From: Streptomyces olivochromogenes
GTDB lineage: Bacteria; Actinomycetota; Actinomycetes; Streptomycetales; Streptomycetaceae
Reading direction: 5' to 3'
Assembly: GCF_021538895.1 (NCBI RefSeq)
Contig: NZ_JADDRL010000034.1
Coordinates: 1-64,000, forward strand
DNA: 64,000 nucleotides
Positions 6,051 to 13,472 of the stretch are shown in pieces. The notes beneath the pieces were generated by a model. That model was given only the letters and a program-made list of their open reading frames with translations. It searched no databases and had not been told where the DNA came from. Numbering within the stretch: position 1 is the stretch's first letter; every line of letters begins with the position of its first letter. A program made the translations under genes and the position numbers.

Positions 6051-8738
6051 TCACCAACGAGCGCCTCCGCCGGTCCGTTCCAGCGCGGCCCGGCCCGCCT
6101 CCAGCCGGGCCACCGGGACCCGGAACGGCGAGCAGGAGACGTAGTCCAGGCCGGCCGCGTGGAAGAAGTGCACCGAGTCGGGGTCGCCGCCGTGCTCGCC
6201 GCAGACGCCGATCTTCAGGTCCGGGCGGGCCGCACGGCCCTCGTCCACGGCGATACGGACCAGCCGGCCCACGCCGTCGCGGTCGAGCGTCTCGAACGGG
6301 GAGATGGCGAAGACACCCTTGTCGAGATAGGCGGAGAAGAACTCCGCCTCGACGTCGTCCCGGGAGAAACCCCAGGTGGTCTGGGTCAGGTCGTTCGTAC
6401 CGAAGGAGAAGAACTCCGCCTCCTGGGCGATCCGCCCCGCCGTGAGCGCCGCCCGCGGCAGCTCGATCATGGTGCCGACCGGGCAGGGCAGCGGCACACC
6501 CGTCTCCGCGGAGACCTCCGCCAGTACCCGCTCGACCTCCGCGCGCTCGATCCGCAGCTCCTCGACCGCGCCGACCAGCGGCACCATGATCTCCGCCCGC
6601 GGGGAGCCCCCGGCCCGCACGCGCGCCACGACCGCCTCGGCGATCGCCCGGACCTGCATCGCGACCAGCCCCGGCACCACCAGCCCCAGCCGCACGCCCC
6701 GCAGGCCGAGCATCGGGTTCTCCTCGTGCATGCGGCCCACGGCCTCCAGGAGCTCGGTGTCCCGCAGGGACGGCAGCTCCCCGCGGGCCTCGGTGGCGGC
6801 GACGCGGACGGCGAGCTCGGTGTGGTCGGGCAGGAACTCGTGCAGCGGCGGGTCCAGCAGCCGGACGGTGACCGGCAGGCCGTCCATCGCCGCCAGGATC
6901 CCGGTGAAGTCCACCCGCTGAAGCGGCAGCAGCGCCGCGAGGGCCCGGTCCCGCTCGCCGTCCGTGCGGGCCAGGATCATCTCCTCGACCAGGTGCCGCC
7001 GCTCGCCCAGGAACATGTGCTCGGTGCGGCACAGCCCGACGCCCTGGGCCCCGAACCGGCGGGCGCGCGCCGCGTCCTCGGGCGTGTCGGCGTTGGCCCG
7101 CACCTCCAGCCGCCGTACCGCGTCGGCCTGTTCGAGGGCGCGGGCGACCGCGGCGACGACGCCCGCCGACTGCTCGCCGGTCTCCAGGTACCGCATGACC
7201 GTCGACGGAACGAGCGGTGCCGCCCCCGGGTAGACGGCGCCGGTGGAGCCGTCCACCGAGATGACCGTGCCCTCCTGGACGACGGTGCCGTCCCGGGTGG
7301 CGAAGCAGCGGTTCTCGGTGTCCACGGTGAGTTCCTCCGCGCCGCACACGCAGACCCTGCCCATGCCGCGGGCGACGACGGCCGCGTGGCTGGTCTTGCC
7401 GCCCCGGCTGGTCAGCACCGCCTGCGCGGCCACCATGCCGGGCAGGTCGTCGGGCGTCGTCTCCTGCCGTACGAGGACGACCCGCTCCCCGGCGGCGGCG
7501 CGCCGTACGGCCTCCGCGGAGTCGAACACCGCCGCGCCGACGGCCGCCCCCGGTGAGGCCGGGATGCCGTGGGCGAGCGCGGCACCGGTCACCGAGGTGT
7601 CGAAGCGCGGGAACATCAGCCGCGCGAGCCCCTGCCCGCCGACCCGGATCAGGGCCTCGTCGGGAGTGATGAGCCCCTCCTCGGCCAGCTCGGCGGCGAT
7701 GGCGAAGGCGGCCTCGGCGGTGCGCTTGCCGACCCGGGTCTGCAGCATCCACAGCCGCCCGCGCTCGATCGTGAACTCGATGTCGCACAGGTCGCGGTAG
7801 TGCCGCTCCAGGGTGAGCATGTGGTCGCGCAGCTGCCGGTACGACCGCGGGTCCAGCCGTTCCAGCTCGGCCAGCGGCACGGTGTTGCGGATGCCGGACA
7901 CGACGTCCTCGCCCTGCGCGTCGGCCAGATAGTCGCCGTACAGGCCCGGCCGCCCGGTGGCCGGATCGCGGGTGAAGGCGACACCGCTGCCGGAGTCGGC
8001 GCCGAGGTTGCCGAACACCATGCGCTGCACGGTGACCGCCGTGCCCAGGTCGTCGGGAATGCCCTCGCGCCGCCGGTACAGGCGGGCGCGCGCGCCGTTC
8101 CAGGAGCGGAACACCGCGAGGACCGCCCGGCGCAGCTGCTCGGCGGGGGACTGCGGGAACTCCTCGCCCGTCCCGTCGAGGACCAGGTCCTTGTACGTGT
8201 CCGTCAGCCCGGCCAGGTCGCTCGCGTCCAGGTGCAGGTCGTCCGGGGCGCCGCGGGCCTCCTTGAGCCGCGTCATGGCCTCCTCGAACCGGGACGCGTC
8301 GACGCCCATGACCGTACTGCCGAACATCTGGACGAGCCGGCGGTACGAGTCCCAGGCGAAGCGCTCGCTGCCGGACGCCTTGGCCAGGCCCAGGACGGAG
8401 TCGTCGGTCAGGCCGACGTCCAGGACCGTCTCCATCATGCCGGGCATGGAGAACCGGGCGCCGGAGCGGACGGACAGCAGCAGCGGATCGTCCGGTGCCC
8501 CGAGCGGACGCCCGGCGGAGTCCTCCAGCGCGGACAGGTGCCGGGCGACCTCCTGCGCCATGCCCTCCGGCTCGGCACCGGTGGCCAGGAAAGCGCGGCA
8601 GGCCTCGGTGGTGACGGTGAACCCGGGCGGGACGGGCAGCCCCAGCCGGGTCATCTCGGCCAGGTTCGCGCCCTTGCCGCCGAGCAGGTCGGCCATGTCA
8701 CGGCCGCCTTCCGCGAAGTCGTACACGTAACGGGCCAT
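6051..8738 (-). CDS. ppdK: Pyruvate phosphate dikinase
   Basis: 895 aa, the usual length. It interconverts pyruvate, ATP and phosphate with PEP, AMP and pyrophosphate in the cytoplasm. The N-terminal nucleotide-binding domain starts YDFAEGG...GGKGANLAEM. The central swivelling domain has the phospho-histidine motif SRGGKTSHAAVVARGMG. The C-terminal PEP/pyruvate barrel has FSFGTNDLTQTTWG and the catalytic cysteine in GVCGEHGG. The ATG at 8738 has GAGGAG about 9 nt upstream; the frame stays open further upstream but that stretch belongs to the divergent promoter. In a hypoxia-type regulon the enzyme may spare ATP or drive gluconeogenic flux (inference). It diverges from the sensor kinase gene. 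Confidence 0.95.
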   Translation of the reverse strand: MARYVYDFAEGGRDMADLLGGKGANLAEMTRLGLPVPPGFTVTTEACRAFLATGAEPEGMAQEVARHLSALEDSAGRPLGAPDDPLLLSVRSGARFSMPGMMETVLDVGLTDDSVLGLAKASGSERFAWDSYRRLVQMFGSTVMGVDASRFEEAMTRLKEARGAPDDLHLDASDLAGLTDTYKDLVLDGTGEEFPQSPAEQLRRAVLAVFRSWNGARARLYRRREGIPDDLGTAVTVQRMVFGNLGADSGSGVAFTRDPATGRPGLYGDYLADAQGEDVVSGIRNTVPLAELERLDPRSYRQLRDHMLTLERHYRDLCDIEFTIERGRLWMLQTRVGKRTAEAAFAIAAELAEEGLITPDEALIRVGGQGLARLMFPRFDTSVTGAALAHGIPASPGAAVGAAVFDSAEAVRRAAAGERVVLVRQETTPDDLPGMVAAQAVLTSRGGKTSHAAVVARGMGRVCVCGAEELTVDTENRCFATRDGTVVQEGTVISVDGSTGAVYPGAAPLVPSTVMRYLETGEQSAGVVAAVARALEQADAVRRLEVRANADTPEDAARARRFGAQGVGLCRTEHMFLGERRHLVEEMILARTDGERDRALAALLPLQRVDFTGILAAMDGLPVTVRLLDPPLHEFLPDHTELAVRVAATEARGELPSLRDTELLEAVGRMHEENPMLGLRGVRLGLVVPGLVAMQVRAIAEAVVARVRAGGSPRAEIMVPLVGAVEELRIERAEVERVLAEVSAETGVPLPCPVGTMIELPRAALTAGRIAQEAEFFSFGTNDLTQTTWGFSRDDVEAEFFSAYLDKGVFAISPFETLDRDGVGRLVRIAVDEGRAARPDLKIGVCGEHGGDPDSVHFFHAAGLDYVSCSPFRVPVARLEAGRAALERTGGGARW

Positions 8739-8916
8739 GGCGTCGGTCTCCTCGGTCCGGGGACTCGTTCCGCCTCCAGTGTCGAACGGGTGGGCCCGGC
8801 AGGTCAGATCCTGCGCGATCCGGTACCGTCCCTGCGCCCCGGCCATTACGGTGGCACATGACCGGACCGGTCGGGTTCTGTGAAGATCCGTGTAGAGGGG
8901 ACCTGGAGGAGCGCGG

Positions 8917-10665
8917 GTGGGAAGCCCCGAGGAGGCGCGTGTACGGCTGCCACAACTGAGGCTGGACGAGCTGCTGGAAGAGCTGCAGGCCCGGCTGGAC
9001 GCGGCCCGCGGCACGCGGGACCGGGTGCACAGCCTGCTGGAGGCGGTGCTCTCGGTCGGCCGGGAACTGGACCTGGAACAGGCCCTGCACAGCATCGTGG
9101 AGGCCGCCGCCGCACTGGTCGACGCCGAGTACGCCGCCCTCGGCGTGATCGGCCCCGACGGCAGACGGCTGTCGGCCTTCCACACGGTCGGCGTCGGCGA
9201 GGAACAGATCGCCGCGATCGGCCCGTTCCCGGAGGGCCACGGCATCCTGGGGGAGCTGATCCGGCACCCGGAGCCGCTGTGCCTGGCGAAGATCTCGGAG
9301 CACCCGGCCTCGTACGGCTTCCCGCCGCACCACCCGCCCATGAACACGTTCCTGGGCGTCCCGATCCGCGTGCGCGACCAGGTGTTCGGCAACCTGTACC
9401 TGACCGAGAAGCGCGGCGGCGGCGAGTTCGACGAGGAGGACGTCTCGGTCACGCTGACCCTGGCCGTGGCGGCCGGTGTCGCGATCGACAACGCCCGGCT
9501 GTACGCCGAGTCCCGGCTGCGCGAGCGCTGGCTGCGGGCCAACGCGGAGATCACCCACAGCCTGATGTCCGGAGCCGGCCACGCCGAGGTGCTCGGACTG
9601 ATCGCCGAGCGCGCCAGGGAGATCACCGGCGCCGCTTTGGCCGTTGTCGCGATGCCCATGGCCGAGGACACCGGCCCGCTCAGCGTGGAACTGGCTCTCG
9701 GACAGGGCGCGGACGCCCTGCGCGGCCTGGTGCTGCCCGAGGACGGCAGCCTGGTCGGTGAGGCGTTCGCCCGCGCCGCCGCCGTCACCTGCGAGGACGT
9801 CACGGACGACGAACGCTTCGCGGCCGGTTTGCCGCAGCTCACCGGCCTCGGCCCGGCCGTGGCCGTCCCCATCGGCACGGTCGGCGGAGGCGTGCGCGGC
9901 GTGGTCCTGCTGGTCCGCGAGACCGGTCACACCCCGTTCACCGACAAGGAGACCGAGCCCCTTCAGGTCTTCGCGGCGCAGGCGGCCATCGCGATGGAGC
10001 TGGCCGAACGCCGCCGGGACGCGGAGGAGATCGCGGTGCTCAAGGACCGCGACCGGATCGCCCGGGACCTGCACGACCTGGCGATCCAGCGGCTGTTCGC
10101 CACCGGCATGACGCTGCAGAGCGCGGGCCGCTTCATCGAGCACCCCGAGGCGGGCGAGCGGGTGCTGCGGGCGGTGGACGACCTGGACGAGACCATCAAG
10201 ATCATCCGGTCGACGATCTTCGGCCTGCGGGCCCGTGAGGGCACCGCCGGGACCGGCCTGCGGGCCCGCGTCGTCCGCGTGGCGGGCGAGGCGGCGCCGG
10301 TGCTGGGCTTCGCCCCCAGCGTGCGGATGGAGGGCCTGCTCGACACCGACGTGCCGCGCGAGATCGCCGACCACGTCGTCGCCGTCCTGTCCGAGGCCCT
10401 CACCAACGTCGCCCGGCACGCCCGCGCCGGCCGTGCCGACGTGGCCCTCGCCACCGACGGCCACGAGCTGAGACTGTCGGTCACCGACAACGGCGTGGGC
10501 ATCCCGCCCGACGGCCGCCGCAGCGGACTGCGCAACATGGCCGAGCGCGCACAACAGCTCGGCGGCGAGCTGACGTTGGACACGCCCGACGAGGGCGGAA
10601 CCGCGCTGGTCTGGCGCGTGCCGCTGCCCGAGCGGGAGGCCCCCGGCGCCGTCTTCGAGGCGTAG
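8917..10665 (+). CDS. Two-GAF sensor histidine kinase, DevS/DosS/OsdK type
   Basis: 582 aa with no membrane segment. A coiled N-terminal lead is followed by GAF-A (about 55-200), GAF-B (about 225-370), a HisKA_3 dimerisation domain with the phosphorylated His386 in RDLHDLAIQRLF, and an HATPase domain (EALTNVARHARA, DNGVGIPPDGRRSGL). GAF-A carries FPPHHPPM (His138/His139) and FLGVPIRVRDQVFGNLYLTEK, very close to the heme-GAF of mycobacterial DevS/DosS, where a histidine ligates heme and senses O2, NO or CO. It is therefore probably the low-oxygen sensor of this cluster. The GTG start has GGAGGA 8 nt upstream. No response regulator gene is adjacent or elsewhere in the window. Confidence 0.9.
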   Translation: MGSPEEARVRLPQLRLDELLEELQARLDAARGTRDRVHSLLEAVLSVGRELDLEQALHSIVEAAAALVDAEYAALGVIGPDGRRLSAFHTVGVGEEQIAAIGPFPEGHGILGELIRHPEPLCLAKISEHPASYGFPPHHPPMNTFLGVPIRVRDQVFGNLYLTEKRGGGEFDEEDVSVTLTLAVAAGVAIDNARLYAESRLRERWLRANAEITHSLMSGAGHAEVLGLIAERAREITGAALAVVAMPMAEDTGPLSVELALGQGADALRGLVLPEDGSLVGEAFARAAAVTCEDVTDDERFAAGLPQLTGLGPAVAVPIGTVGGGVRGVVLLVRETGHTPFTDKETEPLQVFAAQAAIAMELAERRRDAEEIAVLKDRDRIARDLHDLAIQRLFATGMTLQSAGRFIEHPEAGERVLRAVDDLDETIKIIRSTIFGLRAREGTAGTGLRARVVRVAGEAAPVLGFAPSVRMEGLLDTDVPREIADHVVAVLSEALTNVARHARAGRADVALATDGHELRLSVTDNGVGIPPDGRRSGLRNMAERAQQLGGELTLDTPDEGGTALVWRVPLPEREAPGAVFEA

Positions 10666-10686
10666 GCTCGGCAGCGCGCAGCGGTC

Positions 10687-10702
10687 TGGACCGTTCGGCC
10701 CA
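10687..10702. promoter_or_regulatory. DevR/OsdR-like box
   Basis: TGGACCGTTCGGCCCA: one mismatch between 7-bp arms, 72 bp upstream of the CBS-BON gene and 22 bp after the kinase stop. Confidence 0.5.
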
Positions 10703-10773
10703 TGCGATCACCGGACTCTTGACCGAGCCTGGAAGTGTCGGACGCAGGGACCTGAGCCCCCCCGGAGGTCGCC

Positions 10774-11490
10774 ATGCACGACACCAGGTACCGCGACACG
10801 CGGTACATCGTGAGCGATGTGATGACCCACACCGTCGTGGCGCTGCGCCCAGGAGCGGCCTTCAAGGACATCGTGAAGACCATGCGGCAGTGGGACATCA
10901 GTGCCCTGCCGGTGGTGGACGACGATCAGCGGGTCGTCGGTGTCGTCTCCGAGGCGGACCTGCTGCGCAAGGAGGAGGTCTCCGACGGCGGTCTCGACGC
11001 CTACGTCGACCCGCTGCGCCGGCCCGACCTCGCCAAGGCCGCCGCCGTGACCGCGGGGGAGCTGATGACCACCCCGCCCGTCACGGTGCCACCGGACGCC
11101 ACCCTCGCCCGGGCGGCACGCACGATGGCCCGCGGCGGCGTGAAGCGGCTGCCGGTGGTCGACGGCGACGGTGTGCTGAAGGGCATCGTCAGCCGGTCCG
11201 ACCTGCTCAAGGTCTTCCTGCGGGAGGACCGGGGCATCGCCGAGGAGATCCGCCGCGAAGTTGTCGCCCACCTGTTCGACGGGCCGTACGACGCGGTCGA
11301 GGTCGAGGTGCGCGACGGCGTCGTGACCCTGACCGGCCGCATCCGCGACACCGCGCTCGTGCCCGTCGCCGTACGGCTGGTGCGCACCGTCGAGGGAGTG
11401 GTGGACGTGGACTGCGCGCTCGCCGGACCGCGCCGCCAGCCCAACCTCGACCCGGACCTTCCTCAGACCGAAGGAGCCCGGCCGGCCTGA
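10774..11490 (+). CDS. CBS-pair and BON domain protein
   Basis: 238 aa. Two CBS motifs (VSDVMTHTVVALRPGAAFKDI with ALPVVDDDQRVVGVVSEADLL, then ELMTTPPVTVPPDATL with RLPVVDGDGVLKGIVSRSDLL) form a Bateman module likely to bind adenine nucleotides. A BON domain follows (about 160-222: EEIRREVVAHLF, VEVRDGVVTLTGRI, VRTVEGVVDVDC), which in other proteins binds lipid or envelope components. It looks like a cytoplasmic energy-sensing accessory of the dormancy cluster. The Rv1733c-like gene 42 bp downstream is probably cotranscribed. A paralogue is at 12387-13040. Confidence 0.88.
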   Translation: MHDTRYRDTRYIVSDVMTHTVVALRPGAAFKDIVKTMRQWDISALPVVDDDQRVVGVVSEADLLRKEEVSDGGLDAYVDPLRRPDLAKAAAVTAGELMTTPPVTVPPDATLARAARTMARGGVKRLPVVDGDGVLKGIVSRSDLLKVFLREDRGIAEEIRREVVAHLFDGPYDAVEVEVRDGVVTLTGRIRDTALVPVAVRLVRTVEGVVDVDCALAGPRRQPNLDPDLPQTEGARPA

Positions 11491-11532
11491 CACACCCGGA
11501 CGGCCGGCGACGCGGGAAGGAGGCGACGGCCG

Positions 11533-12165
11533 ATGGCGAGAACACGCCGAACGAAGCGAACGAAGCGGACGAAGACGGCCGGGCCAGGGCCGCGGCGATG
11601 GGCCTGGCGCTGGCGCAGCAACCCGCTGCGGCGCCGCAGCGACGCCGTCGAGGCCTGGATCGTGCTCGGCACCTGGGTGTTCACCGTGCTGGGCGCGGTG
11701 TTCGCCGGCGTGCTGGCGGCGGCGGTGGTGGACCACACCCTCGCCGAGCGCCGCGCGCAGGTGCACGCCGTCTCCGCCGTGCTCACCCGGTCCGCGGCGG
11801 ACTCCGTGCCCGCGGCGAGCGGATACGACGACGGCCGGGTGTGGGCGACCGTGCGCTGGACCGACAAGGACGGCTCCGTGCACCAGGACCGGGTGAAGGT
11901 CGTCCCGGGGGTCGACAAGGGCAGCCGGATCACCGTGTGGGCGGACCGCGCGGACCGCGCCGTCTCCAAGCCGCTCACCCCGGCGGAATCCATGCTCCAG
12001 GCGGCCGTCACCGGTGTGCTCGTGGCGCCGGTCGCCGCGGTCGCGGTGTGGGCCGGGGGCCGGCTGGTGTGCGGGCGCCTGATGCGCCGGCGCATGGCCG
12101 AGTGGGACGAGGAGTGGAAGCGGATCGGCCCGCAGTGGCGCAACCTCAGCGGAGGAAGAGGGTGA
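11533..12165 (+). CDS. Rv1733c-like membrane protein, second copy
   Basis: 210 aa. The N-terminus is basic and repetitive (ARTRRTKRTKRTK), then RWRSNPLRRRSDAVEAWIVLGTW leads into a membrane helix (about 42-67). A soluble domain of about 85 residues includes VWATVRWTDKDGSVHQDRVKV. A second helix at about 158-178 and an RMAEWDEEWKRIGPQWR tail finish it. The layout is the same as the 787-1368 protein. The ATG has GGAGG upstream. It lies 42 bp after the CBS-BON gene, which gives a CBS-BON plus Rv1733c-like pair. It is convergent with the second CBS-BON gene, with a strong hairpin between them. Function unknown. Confidence 0.83.
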   Translation: MARTRRTKRTKRTKTAGPGPRRWAWRWRSNPLRRRSDAVEAWIVLGTWVFTVLGAVFAGVLAAAVVDHTLAERRAQVHAVSAVLTRSAADSVPAASGYDDGRVWATVRWTDKDGSVHQDRVKVVPGVDKGSRITVWADRADRAVSKPLTPAESMLQAAVTGVLVAPVAAVAVWAGGRLVCGRLMRRRMAEWDEEWKRIGPQWRNLSGGRG

Positions 12166-12282
12166 CCCACGGCCGGGGAACGACGTCATGACCATCAGGG
12201 TCCGGGGCCCGGAGGAGAAGACGGGTACCAGGACCAGTCCGGTGCGGCACGCCTGAACGGCGGTTCGGGCCGACGCGCACCC

Positions 12283-12316
12283 GTGTGCGCGGCCGGGGTT
12301 TCCCGGCCGCGCACAC
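12283..12316. terminator. Strong bidirectional hairpin between convergent genes
   Basis: Perfect 15-bp stem (12283-12297 paired with 12302-12316) closing a 4-nt GTTT loop, between convergent genes ending at 12165 and 12387. Confidence 0.85.
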
Positions 12317-12386
12317 CGATGTCCGGCCCCGCACGCCCTGTCCCGCCCGCGCCCACCGCCGTCCGCGGCGCGGCGGTCCTCGTCGG

Positions 12387-13040
12387 TCACCCCACGCGCG
12401 CGACGGCGAGGTGGCAGTCGACGTTCACCACGCCTTCCACGCTCCGCACCAGACGGACGGCCAGCGGGATCCGCGCGACGTCCGGGACCCGTCCGGTGAG
12501 GGTCACCACGCCTCTGGCCACCGCGATCCGCACGGGTTCGAGAGGAGCCGGGAAGAGGACGTCGACGACGTCGCGCCGGACCTCCTCGGCGATCTCGTCG
12601 TCCGGCCGCAGGAACACCTTGAGCAGGTCGCCCCGGCTGACGAGCCCTTCGAGGGTCCCCTCGGCGTCGAGCACGGGCAGCCGCTTGACGTGGCACAGGG
12701 CCATGATCCGGGCGGCCTCGGCAAGGGTGGCCTCGGCGTGCACGGTGACGGCCGGCGAGGTCATCAGCTCCTCCGCGGTCAGCGCACCCGCCTTGGCCAG
12801 GTCGGCCATCCGCAGCCGCTGCGTGAGCCGGTCCGGGTCGCTGTCCCGGAACTCCTCCTTGGGCAGCAGGTCCGCCTCGGAGACCACACCGATCACCCGG
12901 CGCTCGCCCTCCAGCACCGGAACGGCGCTGATCCTCCACTGCCCCATGAGGCGGACGATGTCCTTGAACGCGGCCTCGCGTCCCACGGTGACGACGTTGC
13001 GTGTCATCACGTCGCTCACGATGTGCGGGCTGCCGTACAC
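12387..13040 (-). CDS. CBS-pair and BON domain protein, second copy
   Basis: 217 aa from the GTG at 13040, chosen because AGGAGG lies 6 nt upstream; the frame runs on but covers regulatory boxes. Two CBS motifs (IVSDVMTRNVVTVGREAAFKD with VPVLEGERRVIGVVSEADLL; ELMTSPAVTVHAEATL with RLPVLDAEGTLEGLVSRGDLL) precede a BON domain (EEVRRDVVDVLF, IAVARGVVTLTGRV, VRSVEGVVNVDC). It is a close paralogue of 10774-11490. Two upstream boxes 21 bp apart suggest cooperative control of this gene. Confidence 0.88.
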   Translation of the reverse strand: MYGSPHIVSDVMTRNVVTVGREAAFKDIVRLMGQWRISAVPVLEGERRVIGVVSEADLLPKEEFRDSDPDRLTQRLRMADLAKAGALTAEELMTSPAVTVHAEATLAEAARIMALCHVKRLPVLDAEGTLEGLVSRGDLLKVFLRPDDEIAEEVRRDVVDVLFPAPLEPVRIAVARGVVTLTGRVPDVARIPLAVRLVRSVEGVVNVDCHLAVARVG

Positions 13041-13113
13041 GGTGTCCTCCTCGGAGAAGTCCGGTGCGCTCGACGGTGACTCCCAGCCTCCGGCCGGCGG
13101 GCACCGGGCACCA

Positions 13114-13150
13114 CAGGCCGCTCGGTCCCGACAAGGGGTCGTTCGGCCCT
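13114..13150. promoter_or_regulatory. Tandem DevR/OsdR-like boxes, two helical turns apart
   Basis: Box 1 is CAGGCCGCTCGGTCCC (13114-13129) and box 2 is GGGGTCGTTCGGCCCT (13135-13150). Their centres are 21 bp apart, and they lie 74 and 95 bp upstream of the CBS-BON start at 13040. Confidence 0.55.
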
Positions 13151-13375
13151 GTGACGGACGGTGCGAAGCGCGTACGGCGACGGCGGGGCCACGGGCGCCC
13201 ACGGCACGGCGCGAGGAGCCGGGCGGCACGTACGGCGCGGCACGACAGGGCGGGAAGGATGCCATCCGCTTCTCGCGGATCCTGATTGCGCGGTGCGCGG
13301 CCGACGGCCGCTTCCCCGCGTCCGAAGCTGTCCTTCCCGCCACCTCCAGCACACCACGCCGACCGGCGCGGCGCC

Positions 13376-13391
13376 AGGGCCGACCGGACCC
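13376..13391. promoter_or_regulatory. DevR/OsdR-like box
   Basis: AGGGCCGACCGGACCC: GGGCC-N4-GGACC, 82 bp upstream of the GH65 start at 13473. Confidence 0.5.
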
Positions 13392-13472
13392 GATGTCGAA
13401 GCGCTCCGGTGGCGGCCGCGCCCGGCGTCGCCGTATCCGCCCCGGCGCCGACGCCCGGCAGAGGAGGCCACC

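Larger units (their letters stand above)
13041..13472. other. Divergent intergenic region with three boxes
   Basis: No gene supported. It contains the paired boxes at 13114-13150 serving the CBS-BON gene and the box at 13376-13391 serving the GH65 gene. Confidence 0.6.

Noticed and set aside
8863..8878. DevR-like box between ppdK and the sensor kinase
   Set aside because: CGGACCGGTCGGGTTC has three or more arm mismatches; too weak to list as a site.
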